Shown here piece after piece: positions 6,686 to 13,852 of a DNA stretch of 31,893 nt. The first letter of the stretch is position 1. Every line of letters begins with the position of its first letter. Position numbers and translations under genes: made by a program. The DNA lies in assembly GCA_964346815.1 (NCBI GenBank), contig CAYFWF010000069.1, positions 1 through 31,893 on the forward strand, read 5' to 3'. The stretch comes from CAYFWF01 sp964346815 (GTDB lineage: Bacteria > Acidobacteriota > Aminicenantia > Aminicenantales > Aminicenantaceae). The notes below the pieces were generated by a model. The model saw nothing but the letters and a program-made list of their open reading frames with translations, was not told the origin of the DNA and did not search any database.

Positions 6686-9109
6686 ATGAAAAAACAGCCT
6701 ATCTGGTTTTTCCTAGCAACACTTCTTTGTCTCCTCTTAATCCTGTCTATCTGGTCCTTTCTTCAAGCGAAAAGAGCCGAAGAGTTCTCTGTTTCTCTCG
6801 AACACTTCAGATCTGATTTTCTTGGACAGGAAGATAAAGATCTTCTGATCGATGGAATCATCTCCAAAGAGAAGAAGTTCATTGCCTTCGGAAATTACGT
6901 CCAGGTCCCCCCTGGATTATACAGGGCGATCTATTATCTGGGATCATCTTCTCCGGAACCGGCAGATCTCAGCCTTCAGATCGCTGAAGAGAGGGGGAGA
7001 TCCCTCATCCTGTCCCGAACTTCCCATCTGCAGACTTTTCCCACGAAGGAGGAGATCGCTTTTAAAATCCATGCGGAAAAGGAAATCGAACCACGCGCTC
7101 TCTTTCTCTCCGGAAACAAGAATGTCCGACTTCGCATGGTAACCATAGAGAGAATAAAAAACATCTTCCCCTGGAGAAATATCATATATAGAGCCATTTT
7201 TTACTCCATTTGCTGCACACTCATTCTTTTGTCTGTTTTCTTTTCCTTCCGGAACACACAGGACTGGAAATATTTTCTGGCCGCCTTTCTTTTTTTCGTG
7301 GGCTGCTTTTTGATCCTTCGCCGGGCCTGGATGTCCGAGGATGCCTTCATCACCCTGCGTCACGTGGAAAATTTCATGAAAGGATTCGGTCCGGTCTTCA
7401 ATGTGCAGGAACGGGTGGAGGGATTCACTCATCCCCTGTGGTTTTTTACAGTTTCTTTTTTTCGATGGCTCGGACTCCCGCCTAAAGGGGCGGCCATCCT
7501 GCCCGGACTGCTGGCTTCTTTCTCCGCTTTGTATCTGCTCTTTTTCAAGATACGCTTCAGACGGAATTCTGAACCCGGATTGCAGTTGAATCCAGCCGGT
7601 GCCGTCCTCATCGGAACCAGTGTATTTATAGACTTCGGGACAAGCGGTTTAGAGACTTCTTTCAGCTATCTGCTGCTTATCCTTTATGCCAAATTTTTGG
7701 CAGAGGAGAGATGGCTCAAGCAGCCGTTCGCAATCGGTCTCATCTGTGCGCTTTTGACGCTGAATCGTCCGGATTTCGGTATCTTCCTGATTTTGATTTT
7801 TTTTCTATTTCTTTATCAAGCTGTCAGGAAAAGAGCTGAGCTGAAATCTCTCGGCAAATTCCTCCTCCCCATATTTTTTCTGGTGGGAGGATACCAAATC
7901 TTTCGGATGGGATATTACGCCGCGTTTTTTCCCAATCCTTTCTATGCAAAATCAGGGACAGGAGCCCATTTCTCTCAGGGAATAAAGTATCTCTGGGATT
8001 TCTGCCAGGGCAGCCTGTTCCTTCCCGTTCTTGTTCTCGCTTTTCTCGGGATTGGCTTGACCGGGCATCAAAGGAATCTAAAGGCCAGGAGCCTGGTCCT
8101 TTTCTCAGGGCTTCTGCACGGATTCTTCGTGATCCGGGGCGGTGGAGATTTTATGCACGGCAGGTTCCTGCTTCCTGCTTTCCTCCTGATAACCCTTTCT
8201 TTGACTGGAGTCTTTGATAGACTTTTCGAGAAGACAGTAGCCCTCAAAAATATAGCTGTGGCTCTGTTCCTGATTCTTTTTTTTCTCTCTCTTCACGTAA
8301 CTCCTGTCCAGCAAAGGGGGAAACGCTTCAACTACGGCATATCGGACGAGCGCTCTTTTTATTACAAAGATCACATCATCCCCCTCAAATATTTATTCAC
8401 CGACACCATGATCTTGATGTGGAAAACGATCGGAATCAACTACAGAAACTTGTCCCAAAGAGCAAGGCTCAATATACGGATCGCTTATAAAAATGTCGGG
8501 TTCACAGGATTCTACGCCGGAGAGCATGTCTATGTCCTCGACAAGCTGGGATTGACCGATCCCGTCATCTCCCGAATCTCTCTTCCCCGCAGACGGCGGC
8601 CAGGCCATGAGAAATATGCGCCTTTCGGATATCTGGTTTCTAAAAGACTCACCTTCCATGACACTCCCTTTCCGCTCTGGAACAAGCTGGCAAACTCTCG
8701 ATTCGGTGTCCTGTGGGATGTGTCGGCGAAAACGCTGAGAAAATTCGGTTTCTTTATGGAGCAGGATTTCAAAAAAGAATTGGATCTCCAAATTGTCGGA
8801 TATTTGAATACCCTCGAAAAAGAGAGTCTTTCCGGACAAGCCGATTTCCTCTTCTTCTTGAAACAGTTCTGGTATCCACACGCCTCCGAAGAAAATCAAG
8901 AACTCTTCCGGCTTAAATACCCGGAGAACATCATCGGTCAGCATTCTGAAAGCTTAGCCTGGATTCGAGAGAACCAGGAAAACATGCAGACTCTCTTCCT
9001 CCATATCCAGGGGCCCGTGGATGCTGGAGGATTTTTTAGAAACATTCGATTTGCCCTCGCCAATGGCTTCGGTTTGAAGTTTACCCCAAGCGCACTGGCT
9101 GAAGAATGA
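6686..9109 (+). CDS. GT-C membrane glycosyltransferase, AftB/ZomB-like
   Basis: An 807-residue integral membrane protein. After one N-terminal membrane segment comes an extracytoplasmic stretch (about 30-165), then a bundle of membrane helices to about residue 545, then a long soluble C-terminal domain. The segment SEDAFITLRHVENFMKGFGP at about residues 217-236, followed by FNVQERVEGFTHPLWF, is the first-loop Asp motif region of the GT-C fold. GGGDFMHGRFLLPA near 485-498 matches the conserved block of the mycobacterial arabinosyltransferase AftB and the flagellar protein ZomB. Such enzymes use a polyprenyl-phosphate sugar outside the membrane. The UbiA-type phosphoribosyltransferase encoded nearby, convergent across the DUF362 gene, would make the first intermediate of such a donor. 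The acceptor is unknown. Confidence 0.82.
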   Translation: MKKQPIWFFLATLLCLLLILSIWSFLQAKRAEEFSVSLEHFRSDFLGQEDKDLLIDGIISKEKKFIAFGNYVQVPPGLYRAIYYLGSSSPEPADLSLQIAEERGRSLILSRTSHLQTFPTKEEIAFKIHAEKEIEPRALFLSGNKNVRLRMVTIERIKNIFPWRNIIYRAIFYSICCTLILLSVFFSFRNTQDWKYFLAAFLFFVGCFLILRRAWMSEDAFITLRHVENFMKGFGPVFNVQERVEGFTHPLWFFTVSFFRWLGLPPKGAAILPGLLASFSALYLLFFKIRFRRNSEPGLQLNPAGAVLIGTSVFIDFGTSGLETSFSYLLLILYAKFLAEERWLKQPFAIGLICALLTLNRPDFGIFLILIFFLFLYQAVRKRAELKSLGKFLLPIFFLVGGYQIFRMGYYAAFFPNPFYAKSGTGAHFSQGIKYLWDFCQGSLFLPVLVLAFLGIGLTGHQRNLKARSLVLFSGLLHGFFVIRGGGDFMHGRFLLPAFLLITLSLTGVFDRLFEKTVALKNIAVALFLILFFLSLHVTPVQQRGKRFNYGISDERSFYYKDHIIPLKYLFTDTMILMWKTIGINYRNLSQRARLNIRIAYKNVGFTGFYAGEHVYVLDKLGLTDPVISRISLPRRRRPGHEKYAPFGYLVSKRLTFHDTPFPLWNKLANSRFGVLWDVSAKTLRKFGFFMEQDFKKELDLQIVGYLNTLEKESLSGQADFLFFLKQFWYPHASEENQELFRLKYPENIIGQHSESLAWIRENQENMQTLFLHIQGPVDAGGFFRNIRFALANGFGLKFTPSALAEE

Positions 9110-9121
9110 GTGAGCGGGGTT

Positions 9122-10204
9122 TTAGGCTCGTTTATACGCCTGCCACAACATACCCCAATCGGTTTGAAGAAACGACTTGATTCTTTTTCGTCCCACGGTC
9201 GGGTACCACAGCCAGTCATGATAGATGTTGCTGGCCAGTGGAGCCCACACAACGAGAGGGGATTTGAGCAGGATTTTTTCGAGAAACCTTAAAAACCCGA
9301 TTCGCAGCATCTGATCTCCCCAAATGACAAAGCTTTTTTTGGTTTTGAAATGAAAGTTTATATCCGAAACATCCTCTCCCATGATTTCGATCTCAGAAGG
9401 ATTTCCGGTCCCCAGCCCGTGCTCATGGCACATCCGGATGTAGGGAATGGACATGGGATCGAATCCCATGATTTTCGCTGCAACAGAATCGACTGCCACC
9501 GAGTCGCCCCCGGCAAGCAGGAGATTTCCAATGCGGGGTTTCATGGTCCGCGGTCCTGCTCCGTCACCGCAGACAGTTCCATCCATAGCACAAAAAATCC
9601 CGGGATGCAGTTCCTTCTGCATGGCCATCAGGTCGACCAGGATTTCGTGAATATATTTGTGTGCATAATGCCTGACTTCCTTCAAGAGGCCGCCGAAGGC
9701 ATTCTTGACCGCACCCGTGGTGACAGAGTGGCCGTGGGTTTTTATAGTGGGGAGATGGATGATGTTCTTGCCTTTAAACATTTTGGGTATTTCAAAACCT
9801 TCAGGGAAGATTTGATTCATCCTCAACAATTTACTTTCGAATGGATAGGCCGCCCACTCTTCCTTGTTCAAATCATAAAAAGGCATTCCGAATTTTTGCA
9901 GAACAGAAGTCCACCTGTTATTTTTAGCACCCTTGACCGGATGAGTTACCACAGTTTTATTCTCCACAGGGAACAAGCAGTCTTTGTTGTAGCCACACCG
10001 GAGAAGGGCCTGAATGACACCCTCTAACTGCCACGGCTGACTGGAACAGGAAGGGAAATATTTGGTCCAGGAAAGATTGAGCTTGACCAGTGTGTCTTTG
10101 TCCTTGGAGATGAATCTCTCGATCTCAGCCAGATGCAGGAGGCGATGATAATCCTCGAGCACAGTCGCGGGTGAGGTTCTCAGGACGATTACTTTTGCTG
10201 ACAT
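9122..10204 (-). CDS. DUF362 domain-containing protein
   Basis: A 360-residue DUF362 protein. Typical features are LVKLNLSW near the N-terminus, KGKNIIHLPTIKTHGHSVTT, GAVKNAFGGLLKE, the segment MDGTVCGDGAGPR and LLAGGDSVAVDSVAAKIMGFDP. DUF362 proteins are often fused to ferredoxin domains or found near redox and lipid enzymes; no ferredoxin domain is present here and the function is unknown. AGGA lies about six bases before the ATG. The gene follows the UbiA-type gene by 13 bp and is almost certainly co-transcribed with it, suggesting a shared role. It converges with the glycosyltransferase gene with only 12 bp between the stops and no visible terminator. Confidence 0.88.
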   Translation of the reverse strand: MSAKVIVLRTSPATVLEDYHRLLHLAEIERFISKDKDTLVKLNLSWTKYFPSCSSQPWQLEGVIQALLRCGYNKDCLFPVENKTVVTHPVKGAKNNRWTSVLQKFGMPFYDLNKEEWAAYPFESKLLRMNQIFPEGFEIPKMFKGKNIIHLPTIKTHGHSVTTGAVKNAFGGLLKEVRHYAHKYIHEILVDLMAMQKELHPGIFCAMDGTVCGDGAGPRTMKPRIGNLLLAGGDSVAVDSVAAKIMGFDPMSIPYIRMCHEHGLGTGNPSEIEIMGEDVSDINFHFKTKKSFVIWGDQMLRIGFLRFLEKILLKSPLVVWAPLASNIYHDWLWYPTVGRKRIKSFLQTDWGMLWQAYKRA

Positions 10205-10217
10205 GTACTTCCTCGAT

Positions 10218-11090
10218 TCAAAGATAGATGATCAGTATGGCTGTGGCGATCCAGAGAAAGACATCGATCAGAAGAGGTTTATCTGTGATGATCAGGCTCT
10301 CCGGACTCCCTCCTTCATTTTTTTGATGAACCAGGTAAAGATAGCGAAAGATCCCATACAAAACAAAAGGCACCGTGAAAATGAGATTGGTCGTTCCGAA
10401 TTTCTCGATGGTCTCACTCGATATGGTATAAAGACAATAAGAAATCACGGTCGAAGCTGTTACAACTGCGATCATTTGATCGAGCAGGTGAGGATTGTAC
10501 TCCTTGAGAATAGGACGGTGGATGCCGGCAGACTCATCCAAGAGGACAAGCTCATGACGCCGTTTGCTCAAGGCCAAAAACAGAGCCAACAGGATGGTGC
10601 AGATAAAAAGCCATGGTGAGAACTTCACTTCGATAACCAGACCTCCGGCAACGACCCGGATAAAAAATCCCGCAGCTATCAGAAATACATCCAGAATAAC
10701 GACATGTTTGAGCCAGAACGAATAGGCAACCTGAAGCAGAAGGTACACCCCGAGCGCTGCGCAGAAAGAGAGGTTGAGGAGAAACGCGCCGATCAAGCTT
10801 AGGATGACCAGAAAAAAGAAAGCGAATAAGGCCTGGCTTTTCTTCAACCTTCCTGACGCCAGAGGCCTTTTGGACTTGAGAGGATGAAGCTGGTCCTCTT
10901 CCAGATCTTTTATATCATTCAAGATATACGCAGCACCGGATACCAGACAAAAAAGAACAAAAGCGAGTACGCTTTTGAGGAGCAGGACTGTGTGGAAGAT
11001 ATTCTGTGAGAATATCAGGGGAGCAAAGATAATCAGGTTTTTGATCCACTGCTTTATACGCAGAGTCTTGACAATTTCGATAAGAAGCAT
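10218..11090 (-). CDS. UbiA-family decaprenyl-phosphate phosphoribosyltransferase
   Basis: A 290-residue polytopic membrane protein of the UbiA superfamily. The first Asp-rich motif is NDIKDLEED (N58, D59, D62, D66), followed by HPLKSKRPLASG. The second motif region starts with Asp134 in DVFLIAAGFFIRVVAGG, and SKRRHEL follows. These blocks fit the phosphoribosyl-polyprenyl-phosphate synthase branch (mycobacterial Rv3806c type) better than quinone-making UbiA: PRPP plus polyprenyl phosphate gives polyprenyl-phosphoryl-5-phosphoribose. Only a weak GGGAAA precedes the ATG. It is the first gene of a pair with the DUF362 gene. No DprE1, DprE2 or dedicated phosphatase is in the window, so whether the pathway ends in arabinose or ribose cannot be told. 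Confidence 0.88.
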   Translation of the reverse strand: MLLIEIVKTLRIKQWIKNLIIFAPLIFSQNIFHTVLLLKSVLAFVLFCLVSGAAYILNDIKDLEEDQLHPLKSKRPLASGRLKKSQALFAFFFLVILSLIGAFLLNLSFCAALGVYLLLQVAYSFWLKHVVILDVFLIAAGFFIRVVAGGLVIEVKFSPWLFICTILLALFLALSKRRHELVLLDESAGIHRPILKEYNPHLLDQMIAVVTASTVISYCLYTISSETIEKFGTTNLIFTVPFVLYGIFRYLYLVHQKNEGGSPESLIITDKPLLIDVFLWIATAILIIYL

Positions 11091-11164
11091 TTTCCCAATT
11101 TTATTTTTTTTTCACCTGCGATTCAAATGTTTTCCGACAACTATTATGAACGTATTAATTCCTG

Positions 11165-11249
11165 TGTTATCACGAGGAGTGACACGACGTGGCGATCTCA
11201 TTTTTCTGAAGAGATGGCCGCGTTCCCTTTGATCACTCGCCATGACAAT
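11165..11249. repeat. Imperfect REP/palindromic intergenic repeat
   Basis: The segment opens with tgttatcacgaggagtgac and closes with gatcactcgccatgacaa; between them lie ggcgatctca and, about 13 bases later, gagatggccgcg. The halves are imperfect reverse complements (gcgatctc against gagatggc; gaggagtga against tcactcgcc). The overall pattern resembles the widespread bacterial intergenic palindrome whose ends read like 'cattgcgaggag ... ctcgcaatgac'. It lies in the 202-bp gap between the UbiA-type gene and the SDR gene. It could act as a weak structure between the two units or be an inert repeat. Confidence 0.5.
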
Positions 11250-11292
11250 GAAGCGGTACTTGATGCGTTGACATTAATTTGAACCATCTGGA

Positions 11293-12018
11293 TCAGATTT
11301 TCCAGCCACCGGAAACGATCAGATTCGTCCCTGTCATGTAAGAAGATTGTTCCGACACCAAAAAAAGAACAGCATTGGAAACATCTTCGAATCGGCCAAG
11401 GCGACCCGCAGGGATATTTTGATCTTTAGGAAGAACTCCTCCCTCCATCAATCCAGGAGACACCATGTTGACAGTGATTCCATCCGCAGCCACAGAAGAG
11501 GCTACGGAGCGAGTCAGAATGAGAAGCCCTGTCTTTGCGATGGCATAGGGTAGGATCCGCCTATAGGCCACCAGCTGTTCTACCCGGCTGTAACCGATGT
11601 TGATAATCCTTCCCCACCTTTTTTTCTCCATTCCCGGAAGAACGGCTTGGATGCAATAAAAGGCGCTCTTCAGGTTGCCGTCGAGCATACGATCCCAGTC
11701 CCCGGGCTCCAATTTTTCCCAGGGCTTGACGAGAATCGGGCCGTAACTGTTGACGAGAATATCTATATCGGCAATTCTGTCTCTCGATCTTTGAATCATT
11801 CTTCGGGCTTCTTTCTCCTTGGTCAGGTCAGCGGGAATGCAGACGCTGGATTTGCCTTTCGCTCTGATCTCCTTGACAACACACATCGCAGCTTCTCTGT
11901 CTCTCCTGTAATGGATCACAACTCCAGCCACGTGGTCACTCAAATGAAGGGCGATATCTCTTCCCATGCCTCTGCTGCTCCCGGTCACAAGGGCGATTTT
12001 GTTCTCAAAAGTCTTCAT
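11293..12018 (-). CDS. Short-chain dehydrogenase/reductase, FabG-like
   Basis: A classical SDR of 241 residues: cofactor loop TGSSRGMGRDIA near the N-terminus, NSYGP in the position of the usual NNAG, catalytic YAIAK (YxxxK) in the segment RRILPYAIAKTG, and the end block MVSPGLMEGG then TGTNLIVSGG. The order matches 3-oxoacyl-ACP reductase-like or pteridine-reductase-like enzymes; the substrate cannot be named. ATG 12018 is preferred over ATG 12036 because AGGG lies about six bases upstream of it. It lies 202 bp upstream of the UbiA-type gene on the same strand, separated by a palindromic repeat, so joint transcription is possible but unproven. It lacks features that would let me call it DprE2. 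Confidence 0.85.
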   Translation of the reverse strand: MKTFENKIALVTGSSRGMGRDIALHLSDHVAGVVIHYRRDREAAMCVVKEIRAKGKSSVCIPADLTKEKEARRMIQRSRDRIADIDILVNSYGPILVKPWEKLEPGDWDRMLDGNLKSAFYCIQAVLPGMEKKRWGRIINIGYSRVEQLVAYRRILPYAIAKTGLLILTRSVASSVAADGITVNMVSPGLMEGGVLPKDQNIPAGRLGRFEDVSNAVLFLVSEQSSYMTGTNLIVSGGWKI

Positions 12019-12105
12019 CAGGTCCCTAGTATACATTTTTTACACCCGGCCGTCAGCTTTTTGAATCTCGAAAAGGAACCCGCGCGTTGATAAATCAATA
12101 AATGA

Positions 12106-12122
12106 AGCATCTCCAAAACCGT
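12106..12122 (+). repeat. Left inverted repeat of the MITE-like element
   Basis: Seventeen bases (agcatctccaaaaccgt) that are the exact reverse complement of 12426-12442. They begin three bases inside the left target-site duplication. Confidence 0.8.
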
Positions 12123-12236
12123 TTTACTTTGAATCAGTCGGGGAAGCTGAAGAGGAAGCCATCCGGAGGCGAGTGGGCATGGAAAGCAAGCTTTACTGGC
12201 AGGTATGGAGAGCGAGCCGAGGAATAAGCTGGTTTT

Positions 12237-12366
12237 GATTGATTTGGATAACAAATCAATCGGGGGATCCAAGGGGGTATGCCCCATTGGTCGCAGGGCA
12301 AAGCCCGAGAAGGGGAGGCAGAGAGCGAAGCGAACGTTGGAAGGGGGGAGTAAGTTCCCCCTCCAA
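12237..12366. other. Hairpin-rich core of the MITE-like element
   Basis: Four hairpins can be drawn in 130 bases. They are a perfect 10-bp stem with a 5-base loop (12237-12246 with 12252-12261); CCAA-GGGG against CCCC-TTGG with one bulge (12269-12290); GGGC-aaa-GCCC (12296-12306); and TTGGA/GGGGG against CCCCC/TCCAA with a bulged A (12337-12366). The pattern suggests a folded RNA or folded single-strand DNA rather than a decayed gene. No known RNA family is recognised. Confidence 0.6.
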
Positions 12367-12425
12367 AGAGCCGATGGGGAAAACCAGCGGGCTGACGTTT
12401 CAGCTTCCCTGACGGTTGCTTTATC

Positions 12426-12442
12426 ACGGTTTTGGAGATGCT
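12426..12442 (-). repeat. Right inverted repeat of the MITE-like element
   Basis: Exact reverse complement of 12106-12122; it ends three bases before the right copy of the 9-bp duplication. Confidence 0.8.
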
Positions 12443-12461
12443 AACATCAATAAAGAAAGGG

Positions 12462-12490
12462 TTGCCAAAGAGCCCTAAGAAACTTATAAT
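12462..12490 (+). promoter_or_regulatory. Near-consensus promoter of the molybdenum oxidoreductase operon
   Basis: TTGCCA (12462-12467) is 17 bp from a perfect TATAAT (12485-12490). Transcription would start near 12497, giving a leader of about 39 nt before the ATG at 12536, which has GGAGGGA just upstream. The -35 box begins only 7 bp after the right target-site duplication of the MITE-like element, so the insertion replaced whatever regulatory sequence was upstream. Confidence 0.75.
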
Positions 12491-12535
12491 CATAACACCT
12501 TTTCAGAAATAAGAAATCCACAGTATGGAGGGAAC

Positions 12536-13207
12536 ATGGACAAAAAAAATCCCAGGTCTTATCTTGGAATGGTTTTCGTGTTGGGAGCTGTATGGGGTTT
12601 GTCTGAAGCCGCCTTGGGGATGGGACTCCGGACCTGTGCCTCGGCTCTGTCCGGCTCCATAATGACTGGAGTGGCTTTATTCTTCATCGCCGCTTGCTGG
12701 ATCATATCACGAAACGTGTTGGGAGTCGCTCTCCTTGTCCTTATTGCCTCTCTCTTCAAATTGTTCGATGCACTTCTCCTTTCGCTGCCGATCATCCATG
12801 GCGCTGTAGCGAATCCGATCTTTGCGTTTATCATGGAAGGAGCAGCTTTCCTGGTTATCGTATCACTCATCAAAGACAGGCTCTTACAGAAAACATCTGG
12901 CCAGGCCCTATCCGGCGGTTTGGCCGCTTTACTGGCTGTTAACCTTTTCCCCCTGGTCAAGTATGCGACCGGAATCCCCGCGTGTGTGGCTGCTGGCACA
13001 GGCTATCCCCTCTCGCTCTATTATGCCTATGTGGCAGTCGCTGTCTCTTTTGTTACTGTCCCCCTCGGTGTGCTTGTAGGAGATAAAGTACTAGCAGTGG
13101 AATCCCGGTTCATTCAATCGGTCGGCACAAAAGCCTTCCGGTATGTGGTTTCTCCTGTTGCTGTTCTCCTTTGTATGTTGATTGCTGTCTTGATCAGAGT
13201 CATCTAG
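12536..13207 (+). CDS. Polytopic membrane protein at the head of the operon
   Basis: A 223-residue very hydrophobic protein with six or seven predicted membrane segments, short polar loops (NPRS at the start; KDRLLQKTSGQ in the middle) and no signal peptide. I do not recognise the family. Its size and helix number would fit a small-molecule permease or the substrate-binding S component of an ECF-type transporter, but there is no sequence motif to support either. GGAGGGA directly precedes the ATG. It is the first gene after the strong promoter, and the Tat-exported 2Fe-2S subunit starts 26 bp after its stop. Reasonable inferences are supply of substrate or metal, or a membrane partner passing electrons from the oxidoreductase; neither is shown by the sequence. 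Confidence 0.75.
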   Translation: MDKKNPRSYLGMVFVLGAVWGLSEAALGMGLRTCASALSGSIMTGVALFFIAACWIISRNVLGVALLVLIASLFKLFDALLLSLPIIHGAVANPIFAFIMEGAAFLVIVSLIKDRLLQKTSGQALSGGLAALLAVNLFPLVKYATGIPACVAAGTGYPLSLYYAYVAVAVSFVTVPLGVLVGDKVLAVESRFIQSVGTKAFRYVVSPVAVLLCMLIAVLIRVI

Positions 13208-13233
13208 ATTCTGCTCCTGGGAGGAAGATCAGA

Positions 13234-13851
13234 ATGGAAAACAAAAGAAACGAATTAACGCGGAGAGATTTTCTGAAGGGCTTTGGAAGCGGTGCCGTAG
13301 GGGCCGCTATCGCGCCTAAACTCCTGGCTCAAGAAGCGGAATCTTTACAGACCAAAGAAGGGGATATCCCTTTCTACACCAGGAAACGTGTCACCATGAC
13401 GGTCAATGGAAAAAAGTACTCCCTGACCGTCCGACCGCAGGAAACACTCCTCGATATTCTCAGAGACCGGCTGAGCTTAACAGGGGCAAAAAAAATATGC
13501 GACCGTGGAGAATGCGGTGGGTGCACCATCCTGATGGATGGAAAGCCTGTTTATTCCTGCATGTATCTTGCCATAAGAGCGGATGGGGCAAATATCACCA
13601 CGGTGGAGGGCCTTGCCAGCAGGGATGAACTCGATCCCGTTCAGCAGGCATTTGTAGATAAAGATGCCTACCAGTGTGGTTTCTGCACCACTGGATTTGT
13701 CATGTCCTCTGTGGCCTTCCTAAAAAATGCCAAAAACCCTGGTCTCGAAGATATCAAACAGGCCCTGTCCGGAAATCTCTGCCGGTGTGGAAATTACTTC
13801 AAGATCTATCAGGCTGTCGAGGAAGCCGCAAAACTCATGAGGAGGCCCTGA
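13234..13851 (+). CDS. paoA: Tat-exported 2Fe-2S subunit of aldehyde oxidoreductase (PaoA/YagT-like)
   Basis: The small iron-sulfur subunit of a xanthine-oxidase-family enzyme, 205 residues. Residues 9-15 are TRRDFLK, a twin-arginine signal, followed by a hydrophobic stretch ending near LLAQ. The plant-type 2Fe-2S cluster ligands are C89, C94, C97 and C109 (CDRGECGGC, then C). The second cluster, near the molybdenum site, has C148, C151, C183 and C185 (CGFC and CRCG). The length and Tat signal match E. coli PaoA. Because the other two subunits have no signal, the assembled complex is expected to be exported with this subunit. The ATG at 13234 has GGGAGGAAG upstream; a longer in-frame start at 13171 would bury the signal and overlap the previous gene. 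Confidence 0.93.
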   Translation: MENKRNELTRRDFLKGFGSGAVGAAIAPKLLAQEAESLQTKEGDIPFYTRKRVTMTVNGKKYSLTVRPQETLLDILRDRLSLTGAKKICDRGECGGCTILMDGKPVYSCMYLAIRADGANITTVEGLASRDELDPVQQAFVDKDAYQCGFCTTGFVMSSVAFLKNAKNPGLEDIKQALSGNLCRCGNYFKIYQAVEEAAKLMRRP

Positions 13852-13852
13852 A

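Larger units (their letters stand above)
12094..12454. mobile_element. MITE-like non-coding element with 9-bp target-site duplication
   Basis: The 9-mer atcaataaa occurs at 12094-12102 and again at 12446-12454. Between the copies is a 343-bp element. Exactly three bases inside each copy starts a 17-bp perfect inverted repeat (agcatctccaaaaccgt, 12106-12122 against 12426-12442), and a second 11-bp inverted match follows (12141-12151 against 12399-12409). Symmetrical repeats inside a direct duplication are the signature of a transposed element. No transposase is encoded, so it would depend on an enzyme elsewhere. The interior is GC-rich and strongly folded. It lies between the SDR gene and the molybdenum-enzyme operon. 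Confidence 0.75.

Noticed and set aside
8393..8944. Minus-strand 183-residue frame inside the glycosyltransferase gene
   Set aside because: It mirrors the coding frame of the plus-strand gene and has no ribosome site or family match.
11293..12018. SDR as DprE2 of an arabinose-donor pathway
   Set aside because: Neighbourhood is suggestive, but the motifs are those of a generic FabG-like SDR, no DprE1 is present, and a repeat and 202 bp separate it from the UbiA-type gene.
12094..12454. Group II intron or IS200/IS605-type RNA element
   Set aside because: The 9-bp target duplication and terminal inverted repeats fit a cut-and-paste MITE; no domain V, reverse transcriptase or TnpB-like feature is seen.
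12134..12493. Minus-strand 119-residue frame across the MITE-like element
   Set aside because: It runs through the inverted repeats and hairpins, has no ribosome site and no recognisable domain; the DNA structure explains the region better.
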